This document shows, piece after piece, positions 9,524-17,272 of a stretch of 28,074 nt of DNA (position 1 is the stretch's first letter; each line of letters opens with the position of its first letter). The notes beneath the pieces were generated by a model. It searched no databases and had not been told where the DNA came from. It was given only the letters and a program-made list of their open reading frames with translations. The position numbers and the translations under genes were made by a program. The DNA is from Agrocybe praecox (Eukaryota; Basidiomycota; Agaricomycetes; Agaricales; Agrocybaceae), in the NCBI GenBank assembly GCA_964017145.1, contig CAXHKQ010000195.1, forward strand, positions 1 to 28,074, given 5' to 3'.

Positions 9524-12500
9524 GCGGTATCGGCGCCTGCTGTGGCCACTCGCTGTCTTCCTCTAGCAACCATTGTGGGCCCGTCCACCATAAACGGTGG
9601 TTCAGCAACTGGTTCGGCGAGATTCCTCTAGATGCGCAGTCGGCTGGATTGTCGCCCGATCGTACGTGGCGCCAATGCTCTGCGGGAACGTGTCGCTGAA
9701 TTTCGGCCGCTCGATTCGCGACGAATATGTTGAACGCCGACGGGTGACCGTGCAGCCACGCAAGCACTATTGTGGAGTCAGTCCAGCACCTCACACTCAC
9801 CGTCGGCCACTGCATCGCCGCCTTGACATCATTTAGTAATTTGACGAGTAGCGCAGCGCCGCATAACTCCAACCGCGGCAGCGAAATTGTCTTCGTCGGC
9901 GCGACTTTGGTTTTCGCGCACACGTTCATCACCTTCACCGTTCGATTCGCCTCTCGTACTCGCACGTACACAACTGCTGCATACGCTGCCATGGATGCGT
10001 CGCAAAATCCATGCAGCTCCACCTCGCTCTCCGCCGTCGTCCCGATCCACCTGTCGATGCGCACTGCTCTCAGAGTCTCGAGCGACGTGCGGATCTCTGT
10101 CCACTTCTGCTGAATGTCTTCCGGCAGCTCATCGTCCCAATCGAGCTGCATTTTCCACAATGTCTGGAACAACATTTTCACGACGACTGTACATGGCGCC
10201 AGCCATCCCAACGGGTCGAACAGACGAGCTGCTGCCGACAAGAACGATCGCTTCGTGCATTTGTCGCTGTCGCCTGGAATCACGACCTTGAAGCATAACT
10301 CGTCGCGCGCAGGGTTCCACTGTACACCGAGTGTGCTGATGTTCGAACCGTCGTCGAAGTCCAACGGCAATGCCGTTTCGCGGTCCGCTGCTTCAACCAT
10401 CGAGAGCACCTCTTCGCAATTAGATGCCCATTTGCGCAGCACCATGCCGCCGCTTGACATCAGCGCTCGCAACTGCGCTTGTGCCTCAATACATTCTGCG
10501 ACCGAATCTGCACCGCCCAAAACGTCGTCGACGTAGAAGTTATTGAGCGCCAGGTGCGCGCCAATGGGGTATCGATCACTCTCCAGCTTCGCCAACGTTT
10601 GCAGTGACTTGACCGCCAGGTACGGCGCCGAGGCTGTGCCGTACGTGACTGTTGACAGACGAAACACCTTCATCTCGTGGTCACTGCGTTCGCGCCATAC
10701 AATGCGCTGTAGATCAGTATCAGGCAGGTCGACAACAATCTGCCTATACATCTTTTCTACGTCAGAGCAGAACGCCACCCGGAACTTTCTCCATCGCATC
10801 ATGATGAACGTCAGGTCATCCTGCAGACGTGGCCCAACCAGCATCTGCTCGTTCAATGATGTGCCATTTGTTGAGCATCGCGACGCATCGAAAACGACGC
10901 GAAGCTTCGTCGACGTGCTCGCTTCTTTCACGACTGCATGGTGCGGTATATAAAACTCGCGTCGCGTTGGCGACAACATCGATCCGCGCAGCGTCATATC
11001 GACCGGTGCGCCGACGACCTCATGCATGTGTCCAAGCTGGATATATTGTCGCATGAACTCCCGATATCGCTCTGCAAACTCTGGATGCGCATTGAACTTT
11101 TTCTCAATTTGCAATTGGCGCTGTACGGCAAAGCGCTGCGATTCACCAAAAATGACGTCGTCGTGTTTCATTGGCAGCCGCACATGAAGTCTCCCCTTGT
11201 CGTCTCTCGTGACCGTCTGCTCAAATGCCTCCTCGCATTTAGACTCCTCGGTCGTCATCGCCCTCGTTGTAGATGTCTCCTCGATCTCCCAAAAACGCGC
11301 CAGCTGTGCATCGACCGTCGCGTGGTGCATGCGAATGTGATTGGCTCCTGCTGGTGTGTTCGATTCTGCTTGTCGACGCTCAATCGCGCCCGACGCAAAC
11401 CATCCAAACTGTGACCGCTGCAGCATCGGATAACCGTCCTCCTGACGCAGTCCAGGCAGCAGGATTTTATTGTAGATTTCGCCTCCCAAAACCAGCTCCA
11501 CCGACGTCGGATACATCAAATCCGGATCCGCCAACTGCACGCCGGCGGTGTGTGGCCAGTGCGCCACATCGACGTCCGGAATGCACCGAAGCTCAGACGT
11601 CACACGTCGCAGCAAGAACGCATCAACATCAATCACGAAACCGTTACCATGCGTATCGCTCACCTCAATCACCACCGAATGCTTTACCGTCCCAGCATGC
11701 ACCCCACCGATCCCCGACAAGACCTCATTCTCCATCTTCTGTGGCAGCTGCAATGTGCGTGCCAGATTCGTGCTTGCAAATGACCAATCGCCACCCTGAT
11801 CTAATAACGCACGCACTGGGTGATACTGCCCAGCACTATCGCGCACGTTCACAATTGCGGTCGCAAGCATCACAGGCGGCCGTTGTCGGCGCGTCACACT
11901 CGCCGTGAGTGCAGCACGATTAGAACGCACTTGTTCAGAATTGTGCAACAATGTGTTGTGCTTAGCACTGCACGTGTTGCACGATCGTGTCGAGTTGCAC
12001 TGCTGTGCCAAATGCCCACTCGCCAAACAGACAAAACACAGCGCCTTTTCTGCCGCCAGAGTGCGACGATCGGTAGGCGTCATTTGTCGAAACTGCTCGC
12101 AAAAATGAACGAGATGGCTGTCGCCGCAGCATGGGCACGAATATTGTCGCACTGGCGACTGAGCATCAGACGACCGCGATGACGTCTGGTGCGCGCGAAC
12201 CCTCGATTGCGAGCTCGACTGCTGGCGACTACTCGGCTTCACCGATTGCACCGCACCGACGCACGTAAGGGCCCTGATACGCCCCTGCAAAAAAGTGTCG
12301 AGCTGCCCCCATGTCGGCATATTATCGTCGACCAAACTCTGCTCCCACAAATTTCGCGTTTCGCGATCGAGCTTGTCGCACACATGGAAAACAATCCAAT
12401 CATCCCATTGGTCAGTTGGACGACCAAGATTTCTCAGCGCGAGGCATGCACTCGCCGTTTTATTACTGAGCGTGCGCAAGTCGTCAGCTGACGCGCTGCA

Positions 12501-12842
12501 TGAAACCAGCGTCGTCAACACGCGAAGGTGTGCGACAATCAGTTCGCGGCGATTATTATACCGCCCATTCAACAAAGTCCATGCCGACTCATAGTTCGCG
12601 GCAGTGAGTGTAAAATTGCGCACCAACTCTTCTGGCTCACCGCGCAGCACAGACTTAAGATATTGCAGTTTTTGAACTGCCGGCAAATTCGCACGCTCAT
12701 GAATGCCATGCACGAATGATTCGCGGAAAGCCTCCCACTTCTCAAGTTGGCCGTTCGAACGGCGTGATCGTAAGATGCGGCACTTTAAGAGCATCCGCAT
12801 CGCGCAAATTATTCGCCTGCGCAGCCGCTGGTGGTGCAGCAT
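9429..12842 (-). CDS. BEL/Pao gag C-terminus, protease, RT and RNase H
   Basis: An open frame of 1137 codons. The genuine part starts near residue 30. It covers a DUF1759-type gag domain (about 35-180), a CCHC knuckle (C269, C272, H277, C282), an aspartic protease with LLDQG (D348; DUF1758), reverse transcriptase with D694 and YVDD at 770-773, and RNase H with D948, E992, D1022 and D1064. The product would process the polyprotein and copy the RNA to DNA. The N-terminal gag lies in another frame upstream, and integrase lies in another frame downstream. BEL elements normally encode all of this as one polyprotein, so the two frame changes are damage or sequence error. Confidence 0.92.
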   Translation of the reverse strand: MLHHQRLRRRIICAMRMLLKCRILRSRRSNGQLEKWEAFRESFVHGIHERANLPAVQKLQYLKSVLRGEPEELVRNFTLTAANYESAWTLLNGRYNNRRELIVAHLRVLTTLVSCSASADDLRTLSNKTASACLALRNLGRPTDQWDDWIVFHVCDKLDRETRNLWEQSLVDDNMPTWGQLDTFLQGRIRALTCVGAVQSVKPSSRQQSSSQSRVRAHQTSSRSSDAQSPVRQYSCPCCGDSHLVHFCEQFRQMTPTDRRTLAAEKALCFVCLASGHLAQQCNSTRSCNTCSAKHNTLLHNSEQVRSNRAALTASVTRRQRPPVMLATAIVNVRDSAGQYHPVRALLDQGGDWSFASTNLARTLQLPQKMENEVLSGIGGVHAGTVKHSVVIEVSDTHGNGFVIDVDAFLLRRVTSELRCIPDVDVAHWPHTAGVQLADPDLMYPTSVELVLGGEIYNKILLPGLRQEDGYPMLQRSQFGWFASGAIERRQAESNTPAGANHIRMHHATVDAQLARFWEIEETSTTRAMTTEESKCEEAFEQTVTRDDKGRLHVRLPMKHDDVIFGESQRFAVQRQLQIEKKFNAHPEFAERYREFMRQYIQLGHMHEVVGAPVDMTLRGSMLSPTRREFYIPHHAVVKEASTSTKLRVVFDASRCSTNGTSLNEQMLVGPRLQDDLTFIMMRWRKFRVAFCSDVEKMYRQIVVDLPDTDLQRIVWRERSDHEMKVFRLSTVTYGTASAPYLAVKSLQTLAKLESDRYPIGAHLALNNFYVDDVLGGADSVAECIEAQAQLRALMSSGGMVLRKWASNCEEVLSMVEAADRETALPLDFDDGSNISTLGVQWNPARDELCFKVVIPGDSDKCTKRSFLSAAARLFDPLGWLAPCTVVVKMLFQTLWKMQLDWDDELPEDIQQKWTEIRTSLETLRAVRIDRWIGTTAESEVELHGFCDASMAAYAAVVYVRVREANRTVKVMNVCAKTKVAPTKTISLPRLELCGAALLVKLLNDVKAAMQWPTVSVRCWTDSTIVLAWLHGHPSAFNIFVANRAAEIQRHVPAEHWRHVRSGDNPADCASRGISPNQLLNHRLWWTGPQWLLEEDSEWPQQAPIPHATVEMRVRANNVIVHCRNRRRHCEAVLQLE

Positions 12843-13479
12843 TTTGCTGCGCTTGTGTCAGAACACCTGCAGCGCGCAAATACAACCGAGTAAGTGCTGC
12901 CTCGCCTGCCAGAATATCATTCTGCGCAGCACCATTGGCAATAAACTCTAACCCGGCCTCCTGATACGCAGCATACAGCGTCTCAATCGCGGAGCGTTGT
13001 GCATTAATTTGCACTGGCTGAATATCGCCTGCGTCGTTGATTATCTGCTCACACATCGTCTGTAAACGAAGCAGAGTTGTGGTGTGGCGCAGCTGATTCT
13101 GCCTCTGAGCCGCATCAGCTGCTTGCTGCACTGCGAGCGCATCAGCTGCGATCTTCGCGTCTCGTTCAGCCGCAGCTGCAGCGGCAGCACCATTCGGTTC
13201 AGTGAGGAAATGTTGACGCAGTTCTGCTAGGATTAAATTAGCTTTATATTGAAACTTGAACGCCTCATCATGAACCTGATTCTGCTCGTTAATCTCGGCT
13301 GTACCTGCACGGTCCATCACCGCATCTTGATACTTATCAAACGCTTGCCAAACTTCGGCAAGTTGCGTCGTCCACAACGCTAGCATCGCAGGCGTCGCAT
13401 TCATCTGCTCACGCTTCATCGTCTCGTACAGCTGGCTCAGCAGCCGCACTCGCTTGTCTCGCTTCACCACTTCACTCAT
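12742..13479 (-). CDS. BEL/Pao gag N-terminal part
   Basis: I place the start at the methionine of MSEVVKRDKR (13477-13479). The same frame stays open to an upstream ATG at 13557, but that extension reads through a GT microsatellite and gives an HTHTHTHT run, so it is unlikely to be native. The protein is alanine- and glutamine-rich and probably helical (about residues 110-160 include AAAAAAER). It ends in a conserved-looking LKVPHLTITPFE segment, then a premature stop at 12742-12744. The continuation of gag is found at once in the next frame, so a one-base change lies near 12760-12775. Confidence 0.8.
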   Translation of the reverse strand: MSEVVKRDKRVRLLSQLYETMKREQMNATPAMLALWTTQLAEVWQAFDKYQDAVMDRAGTAEINEQNQVHDEAFKFQYKANLILAELRQHFLTEPNGAAAAAAAERDAKIAADALAVQQAADAAQRQNQLRHTTTLLRLQTMCEQIINDAGDIQPVQINAQRSAIETLYAAYQEAGLEFIANGAAQNDILAGEAALTRLYLRAAGVLTQAQQNAAPPAAAQANNLRDADALKVPHLTITPFERPT

Positions 13480-14424
13480 CTCGCGCAGCTGAGTGACCGC
13501 CTGTGTGTGTGTGTGTGTGTGTGTGTGTGAGCGAGTGAGTGCACGCACGCTTCTCACCGCTCGTTTACCGTTCGATCTTGACGATCAAACGACGGTCACC
13601 GACGCGCTGTGGATTTTCGCACACTGCTGTAACACGCCAGGTCGACCCTTCGAAGCGGTTCAGCAGATTTCGGTGGCAAAACACACAGCGCACTCACAAA
13701 TGTATCTGAATGTTTTCACAAATATTCGTCGAATCGCACTTCGACTGTTTCGCGTCCGGTCGATTCCAACTGAATACTAATAGCAAACTCGCCATTGTGT
13801 TGAGCGCAGATGTTTATTGACGACTGAATATAAGTTCACATTGCGCAGCGGCAAGACACGTCACATTGTCGCCGCTGCCTTGGATTCGTCAGAAATCACT
13901 TCGCCGTTGCCAGGATTGAACATTCTCCCCCACCTTGGCGCCCGTAGCGCCTAAACCGCAGTCTTAGCCCACGATCACCTCGGCCTTTGAGCGCAGCCGT
14001 ACGGCCGTCACAACTCAACAGCAAACGGATGCACGATGCCGCCAGCCCGTCGCTTCAGGCACCTAGCGCAATCGGTCGCTCCGATTCGCTGCACCCGATC
14101 TGCTCCTCGTTGACGCCGCGTCGCCCTCTTCCGGAAGATCGACGCCTCTGGCCGCTCGCACCATTCGACTGTCGGCTCCAACTCACACGCCAGACGCCAG
14201 CTCCGAATCCGCGTCGCCCTCTGCACCAATCTCCGGCATATTGTTGTGTTTTGTGTTCGCAGTGTTAGAAGCTCGCGCTGCTTCAGTCTGTATTTGTGTG
14301 TATGTGTGTATTCGCCAAAAGTTGTTGTGTAATTGTGTTCGCAGTGTTAGAAGCTCGTTGCTTCAGTCTGTAGATGTCTGTGTGTGTGTGAATCACTTTT
14401 TGTTCGCTAGAGCTCTACTAGCTC
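13480..14424 (-). other. BEL 5' leader with an internal tandem duplication
   Basis: Untranslated leader between the primer site and gag. A unit of roughly 80 bases is duplicated in tandem at about 14236-14320 and 14321-14398. Both copies contain GTGTTCGCAGTGTTAGAAGC and TGCTTCAGTCTGTA, followed by a GT-rich stretch. ORFs here overlap on both strands and lack domains. Confidence 0.6.
13502..13529. repeat. GT microsatellite just upstream of gag
   Basis: About 14 GT units. The tract lies immediately upstream of the chosen gag start; read on the minus strand it gives (CA)n. Confidence 0.85.
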
Positions 14425-14442
14425 TCCCGGGTTTCGGCACCA
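14425..14442 (-). other. Primer-binding site for tRNA-Phe
   Basis: The plus strand reads TCCCGGGTTTCGGCACCA, identical to the 3' end of insect tRNA-Phe(GAA) including CCA, as I recall that tRNA (acceptor 5' strand GCCGAAA). The minus strand is thus the complementary primer site. It lies one base inside the 5' LTR. Confidence 0.8.
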
Positions 14443-14443
14443 T

Positions 14444-14751
14444 TGTTTAATCGCAAAATACGGGTAATTGTTCACAAAATATAATCGCGTCGCTGAAAGA
14501 AATCGCACTCTCGGAAAACTCACAAATCGCGTTCACGGTTCGATTTAGGTATACAATTTATTCACTTTGAAAATACTGCGTCCAGTCGCGTCTGTTCACA
14601 AATTCGAAGTGCCCGACGATTCTTCGTGAGCCGAAGTGCAGCCGAATATAATCGATGTATTGCTCGTCATGAGTCCGAGCATAAGCTTTCAAGTTCAAAT
14701 ATATAATGTGTATGTGGCCGTAGCGTAATTAGTGTGGCAATAGCGTGATCA
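14444..14751 (-). repeat. 5' LTR of the BEL/Pao element
   Basis: The LTR begins TGTTTAA and ends GTGATCA. It aligns along its full length with 7588-7893, with five substitutions and one 2-bp indel by eye. The poly(A) signal is at 14562-14557 on the minus strand. Confidence 0.92.
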
Positions 14752-14797
14752 ATAGTTATTTTGTGTCTACTTTCACGTGTAGAAACAGCGACTCAAA
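14752..14797 (+). repeat. 46-bp direct repeat abutting the BEL LTR
   Basis: ATAGTTATTTTGTGTCTACT followed by TTCACGTGTAG and GCGACTCAAA recurs at 15596-15640 with only a few differences near CACGTGTAG. The homology begins exactly at the base after the LTR. Confidence 0.7.
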
Positions 14798-14912
14798 CAT
14801 GTATCCAGACTCCAGACCAATTTGTGCCGAGAAAATATTTTATTTCACTCTCCATATAAAATATCCGTGTACTAACAACATTTTATAGGATATTACTTTT
14901 TACAAGTTCGAC

Positions 14913-14970
14913 TTACAAGGGGAGAGTCAAGGCTCGATGGAAGCAATCGAAGAGTCCCTTACAGGGTCGA
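14913..14970 (+). repeat. Dispersed repeat, inverted copy at 24968-25040
   Basis: GATGGAAGCAATCGAAGAGT and CCCTTACAGGGT are shared with the inverted sequence at 24968-25010; the flanking ACAAGGG and AGTC match as well. The class is unknown. Confidence 0.55.
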
Positions 14971-14991
14971 AACTAATGGCAAAATAAAGAT

Positions 14992-15596
14992 ATACGTGTG
15001 TCAGAATTCTTGCCATTGGGCCCTGTGGCGAATGTTATAAGCAAATCAAGATTGAGTTTTTGTATAGGAGTATCGAAATATTACCTTTTGGACTGGCTAC
15101 AACACTTCAGAGGTAGCCCTTATGACAACACAGTAGTATATATTTTTTTAAATCTGGGAGATGAAAAAATATACTACAGTTTTCATGAAGGCTACATTTG
15201 AAGAGTTGTAGCCATCACATTTTTGTACCACCTTCCCTTCTTCTCCTCTAAACCTAAACATAGAGCATGTTTCATATTTATGAGGTAGGGTAACACTAAT
15301 TCGCTAATTCGCCGTTGGGGTCTAAATAGACCCTATTTCTTGATTTTTCCTACTTTGAATGGCTACAGAACGTAAACGGTTCATCGACTCGAGCTGATAC
15401 TTTGGCTATAACGTTTTTTGGAAGGTTCTTTCTAAACGAAATAGTCATCACCACCGTTAGATGTCGCTAGTGGGATTTACAAAAAAACGTACGAATCCGC
15501 CGTTCAGGGTTAAATATAAAAAATCACCGATTATGCCTTGAACTGTTCATACCTTCCGCCACATGTAGCAATTGCAAAAATCCTGACACACGTATA
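14992..15596. mobile_element. 605-bp MITE with about 38-bp inverted ends
   Basis: The left end TATACGTGTGTCAGAATTCT, continuing TTGCCATTG to TGTGG, is mirrored imperfectly at 15559-15596 (ending CCTGACACACGTATA). TA/TATA at both borders fits a Tc1/mariner-like TA target. The interior has no transposase and contains a long hairpin at 15095-15213. Confidence 0.65.
15095..15213. repeat. Long imperfect hairpin inside the MITE
   Basis: The left arm starts GGCTACAACACTTCAGAGGT and runs to GTAGTATATATTTTTT. It pairs with the right arm, which ends GTTGTAGCC, over about 52 bases with a loop of roughly 15 bases. By eye about four of five positions pair. A transcript of this region could fold into a precursor-like stem. 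Confidence 0.65.
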
Positions 15597-15675
15597 TAGT
15601 TATTTTGTGTCTACTTTCACGTGTAGTAAAGCGACTCAAATTTGACCCTGAACGGCGGATTCGTACGTTTTTTTT
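15481..15675. repeat. 35-bp inverted repeat spanning the MITE border
   Basis: AAAAAAACGTACGAATCCGC followed by CGTTCAGGGTTAAAT at 15481-15515 is mirrored at 15640-15675, with one mismatch by eye. The spacer is 124 bases and contains the right end of the 14992-15596 MITE. The arms may be the ends of another short element. Confidence 0.6.
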
Positions 15676-16976
15676 AACGGGGGATGAGAGTTAAGCGGAA
15701 TTCGACAAAGTAATTGCTATGCGGCAGAAGACAGAATATTTGCTGAATCCTGAATCTAACTAAACTGTTCTGATTAAAAATATGCTATTCAAAGCTTATA
15801 TAGTACGATTTCAAATATTCGCCATTAAATAGTAGGGTAGGTTGCCCATTCATTGGCACTCTAAGGTTCCGGGGCCATATCTTCCGTTTGGAGCAACATA
15901 TCGTGGAGCTCCTGGATCCGATCGAAAGCTTAGTTCAATAGCTAAGAACTATACCAAACAGAACTTGAAAATATCGAAAATGCGAATTCCGCAGCTTATC
16001 TTGCGAACGTCTGCAGAATCGTCATTTCAAAACATCTGCCCACCTTTTGGCACCCCTCTCACTGTGCTGTAAAACATCGGAAATACGCAATTGAAAAATA
16101 TTTGTCCAATTGTTTATTGATTCTGTGGTTGTCACTCAACATTTGAAACAGTCAACAAATATTTGAGAGCCTTTTCATGTGAAAAATGAGAAAAAGAAAA
16201 AAATTGTGGAAATAATGAAGAAAATATAGCACTGCATTTTTAATTCAACTTTTTCAGCTGGCTTTTCTCTTATTGGCGACTTGTTCAGTGACGACATACT
16301 GAAAAATCATATTAATATATCAAATATCACATTTAAATGATATCGAACACCATTAGCACAATTTTGTATCAATCGTGCCAGTAGATGGGCACATGTAATA
16401 TTCTTGTATGATGCGTTCCATCCATTCATTCTTACCCTTTCAGATTCTCAAAGATAACCGAAGTTACATCAGCAGTGTGTTTATCGCATTTTCCCGTTTC
16501 GAGGGCCGTGCGGCTACAGAATATCGATTAGTCAGCTCAATTGTTATTGAAAAGTGAACGCTCACTGTGATGAAACTTGTATTCTCAGAAACTTTTGTTC
16601 CAATGGGCACATTACCCTATATAAATGGATTCGAACCATATTCTATACCCAAATTCTCGTAATGTGATTAATATTATTTTCTAGATATGAGATATGATAG
16701 AACTATTTGCGAGAAATAGATTTCTCTATTATCCGTTCTGAGAATTTTATTCTTTCCTAGATATAATATAACTATGCGCGAAGATCAGTTTTCTCTGTTA
16801 TCCGATCTCTAGGAAAGAATATTACTCTCATAAGCTGATATGATATATTATACAAAAATCGTATATATTGAACATTCTGAACAGCTATGACTGAAATAAT
16901 TTGATCAACTATTGCGTCCAATATCATTCAATTCTAATCATATCATATCTCCCATCCCACCTCCCGCTGCCTGCAG
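15676..16976 (+). other. Syndecan intron, 3' part; no other gene recognised
   Basis: AT-rich sequence leading to the syndecan splice acceptor. The pyrimidine-rich run CCCATCCCACCTCCCGCTGC and CTGCAG ends at 16976. Apart from the tandem repeat at 16681-16820 I see no feature. Confidence 0.6.
16681..16820 (+). repeat. Two-copy tandem repeat, period about 76
   Basis: CTAGATAT...GAACTAT..GCGAGAA...TTTCTCTATTATCCG at 16681 recurs in diverged form at 16757. ATTCTTTCCTAG (16749-16760) is mirrored perfectly by CTAGGAAAGAAT (16809-16820), so the second unit could also form a stem. Confidence 0.5.
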
Positions 16977-17149
16977 CTGTGATCGGTGGCGCCGTCGTCG
17001 GGCTGCTGTGCGCCATCCTGGTGGTGATGTTCATCGTGTACCGCATGCGGAAAAAGGATGAGGGCTCGTACGCGCTGGACGAGCCGAAGCGATCGCCGGC
17101 CGTCAATTCGTACGCAAAGAACCCGAACAATCGCGAGTTCTACGCTTGA
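16977..17149 (+). CDS. Sdc: Syndecan, last coding exon (transmembrane and cytoplasmic tail)
   Basis: Syndecan is a single-pass heparan sulphate proteoglycan co-receptor at the cell surface, used in axon guidance and adhesion in insects. This exon encodes the membrane helix ([20 protein letters not shown], with a GxxxG dimerisation motif), the C1 region [10 protein letters not shown], the variable region starting [17 protein letters not shown], and the C2 terminus EFYA, which binds PDZ proteins such as syntenin. The exon starts after a strong acceptor (CTGCCTGCAG) with two bases completing a split codon; 56 codons and TGA follow. The frame is open upstream to 16901, but that part is intron. 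The ectodomain with its glycan sites lies in exons to the left that I could not find, probably outside the window. The identification is very secure. Confidence 0.95.
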
Positions 17150-17272
17150 GAGAAGAACGGCAGCGACAGCAGACGGCAGCAGCAGATCGACGATGACGAA
17201 GACGACGACGATAAGGAGGATTTGGAAGATGATGATAATAGCGATGTAAGCGGTCGGATCACGGCCGAGTAG
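17150..17272 (+). other. In-frame acidic extension after the syndecan stop
   Basis: The syndecan frame continues from the TGA for 40 sense codons to TAG at 17270-17272. The translated stretch begins EKNGSDSRRQQQ, then becomes acidic (DDDEDDDDKEDLEDDDNSD) and ends ITAE. After a second TAG (17282-17284), the same frame again gives an acidic stretch (GEDDVDFDHDQVDNLQ) before TGA near 17339. It may be a readthrough tail, a remnant of coding sequence, or simply a GAY-rich 3' UTR. Confidence 0.4.

Larger units (their letters stand above)
7588..14751 (-). mobile_element. BEL/Pao LTR retrotransposon, near-complete
   Basis: This 7164-bp element on the minus strand has two LTRs of 306 and 308 bp, a primer-binding site, a polypurine tract, gag and a pol in BEL order (protease, RT, RNase H, integrase). 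The domains are DUF1759-type gag, CCHC knuckle, DUF1758-type aspartic protease, YVDD reverse transcriptase, RNase H, HHCC/DDE integrase and a DUF5641-like C-terminus, which together identify BEL/Pao. By eye the LTRs differ at five substitutions and one 2-bp indel, so the insertion is fairly young. The frame is broken between gag and pol and again before integrase, so no single polyprotein is encoded. No matching target duplication is seen: the flanks are TCGGT on the left and ATAGT on the right. Confidence 0.93.

Noticed and set aside
7989..12951. Many plus-strand ORFs of 60-277 codons
   Set aside because: Shadows of the minus-strand BEL gag-pol frames.
13480..13557. Longer gag start at 13557
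   Set aside because: It would include an HTHTHTHT run encoded by the GT microsatellite; the methionine at 13477-13479 begins a protein-like sequence.
15842..16072. 76-codon plus-strand ORF
   Set aside because: No domain, no splice context, AT-rich surroundings; not distinguishable from chance.
16901..16976. Syndecan reading frame starting at the ATG at 16901
   Set aside because: The segment before 16977 is a pyrimidine-rich intron end with a clear CTGCAG acceptor, and syndecan's helix normally follows an ectodomain from earlier exons.
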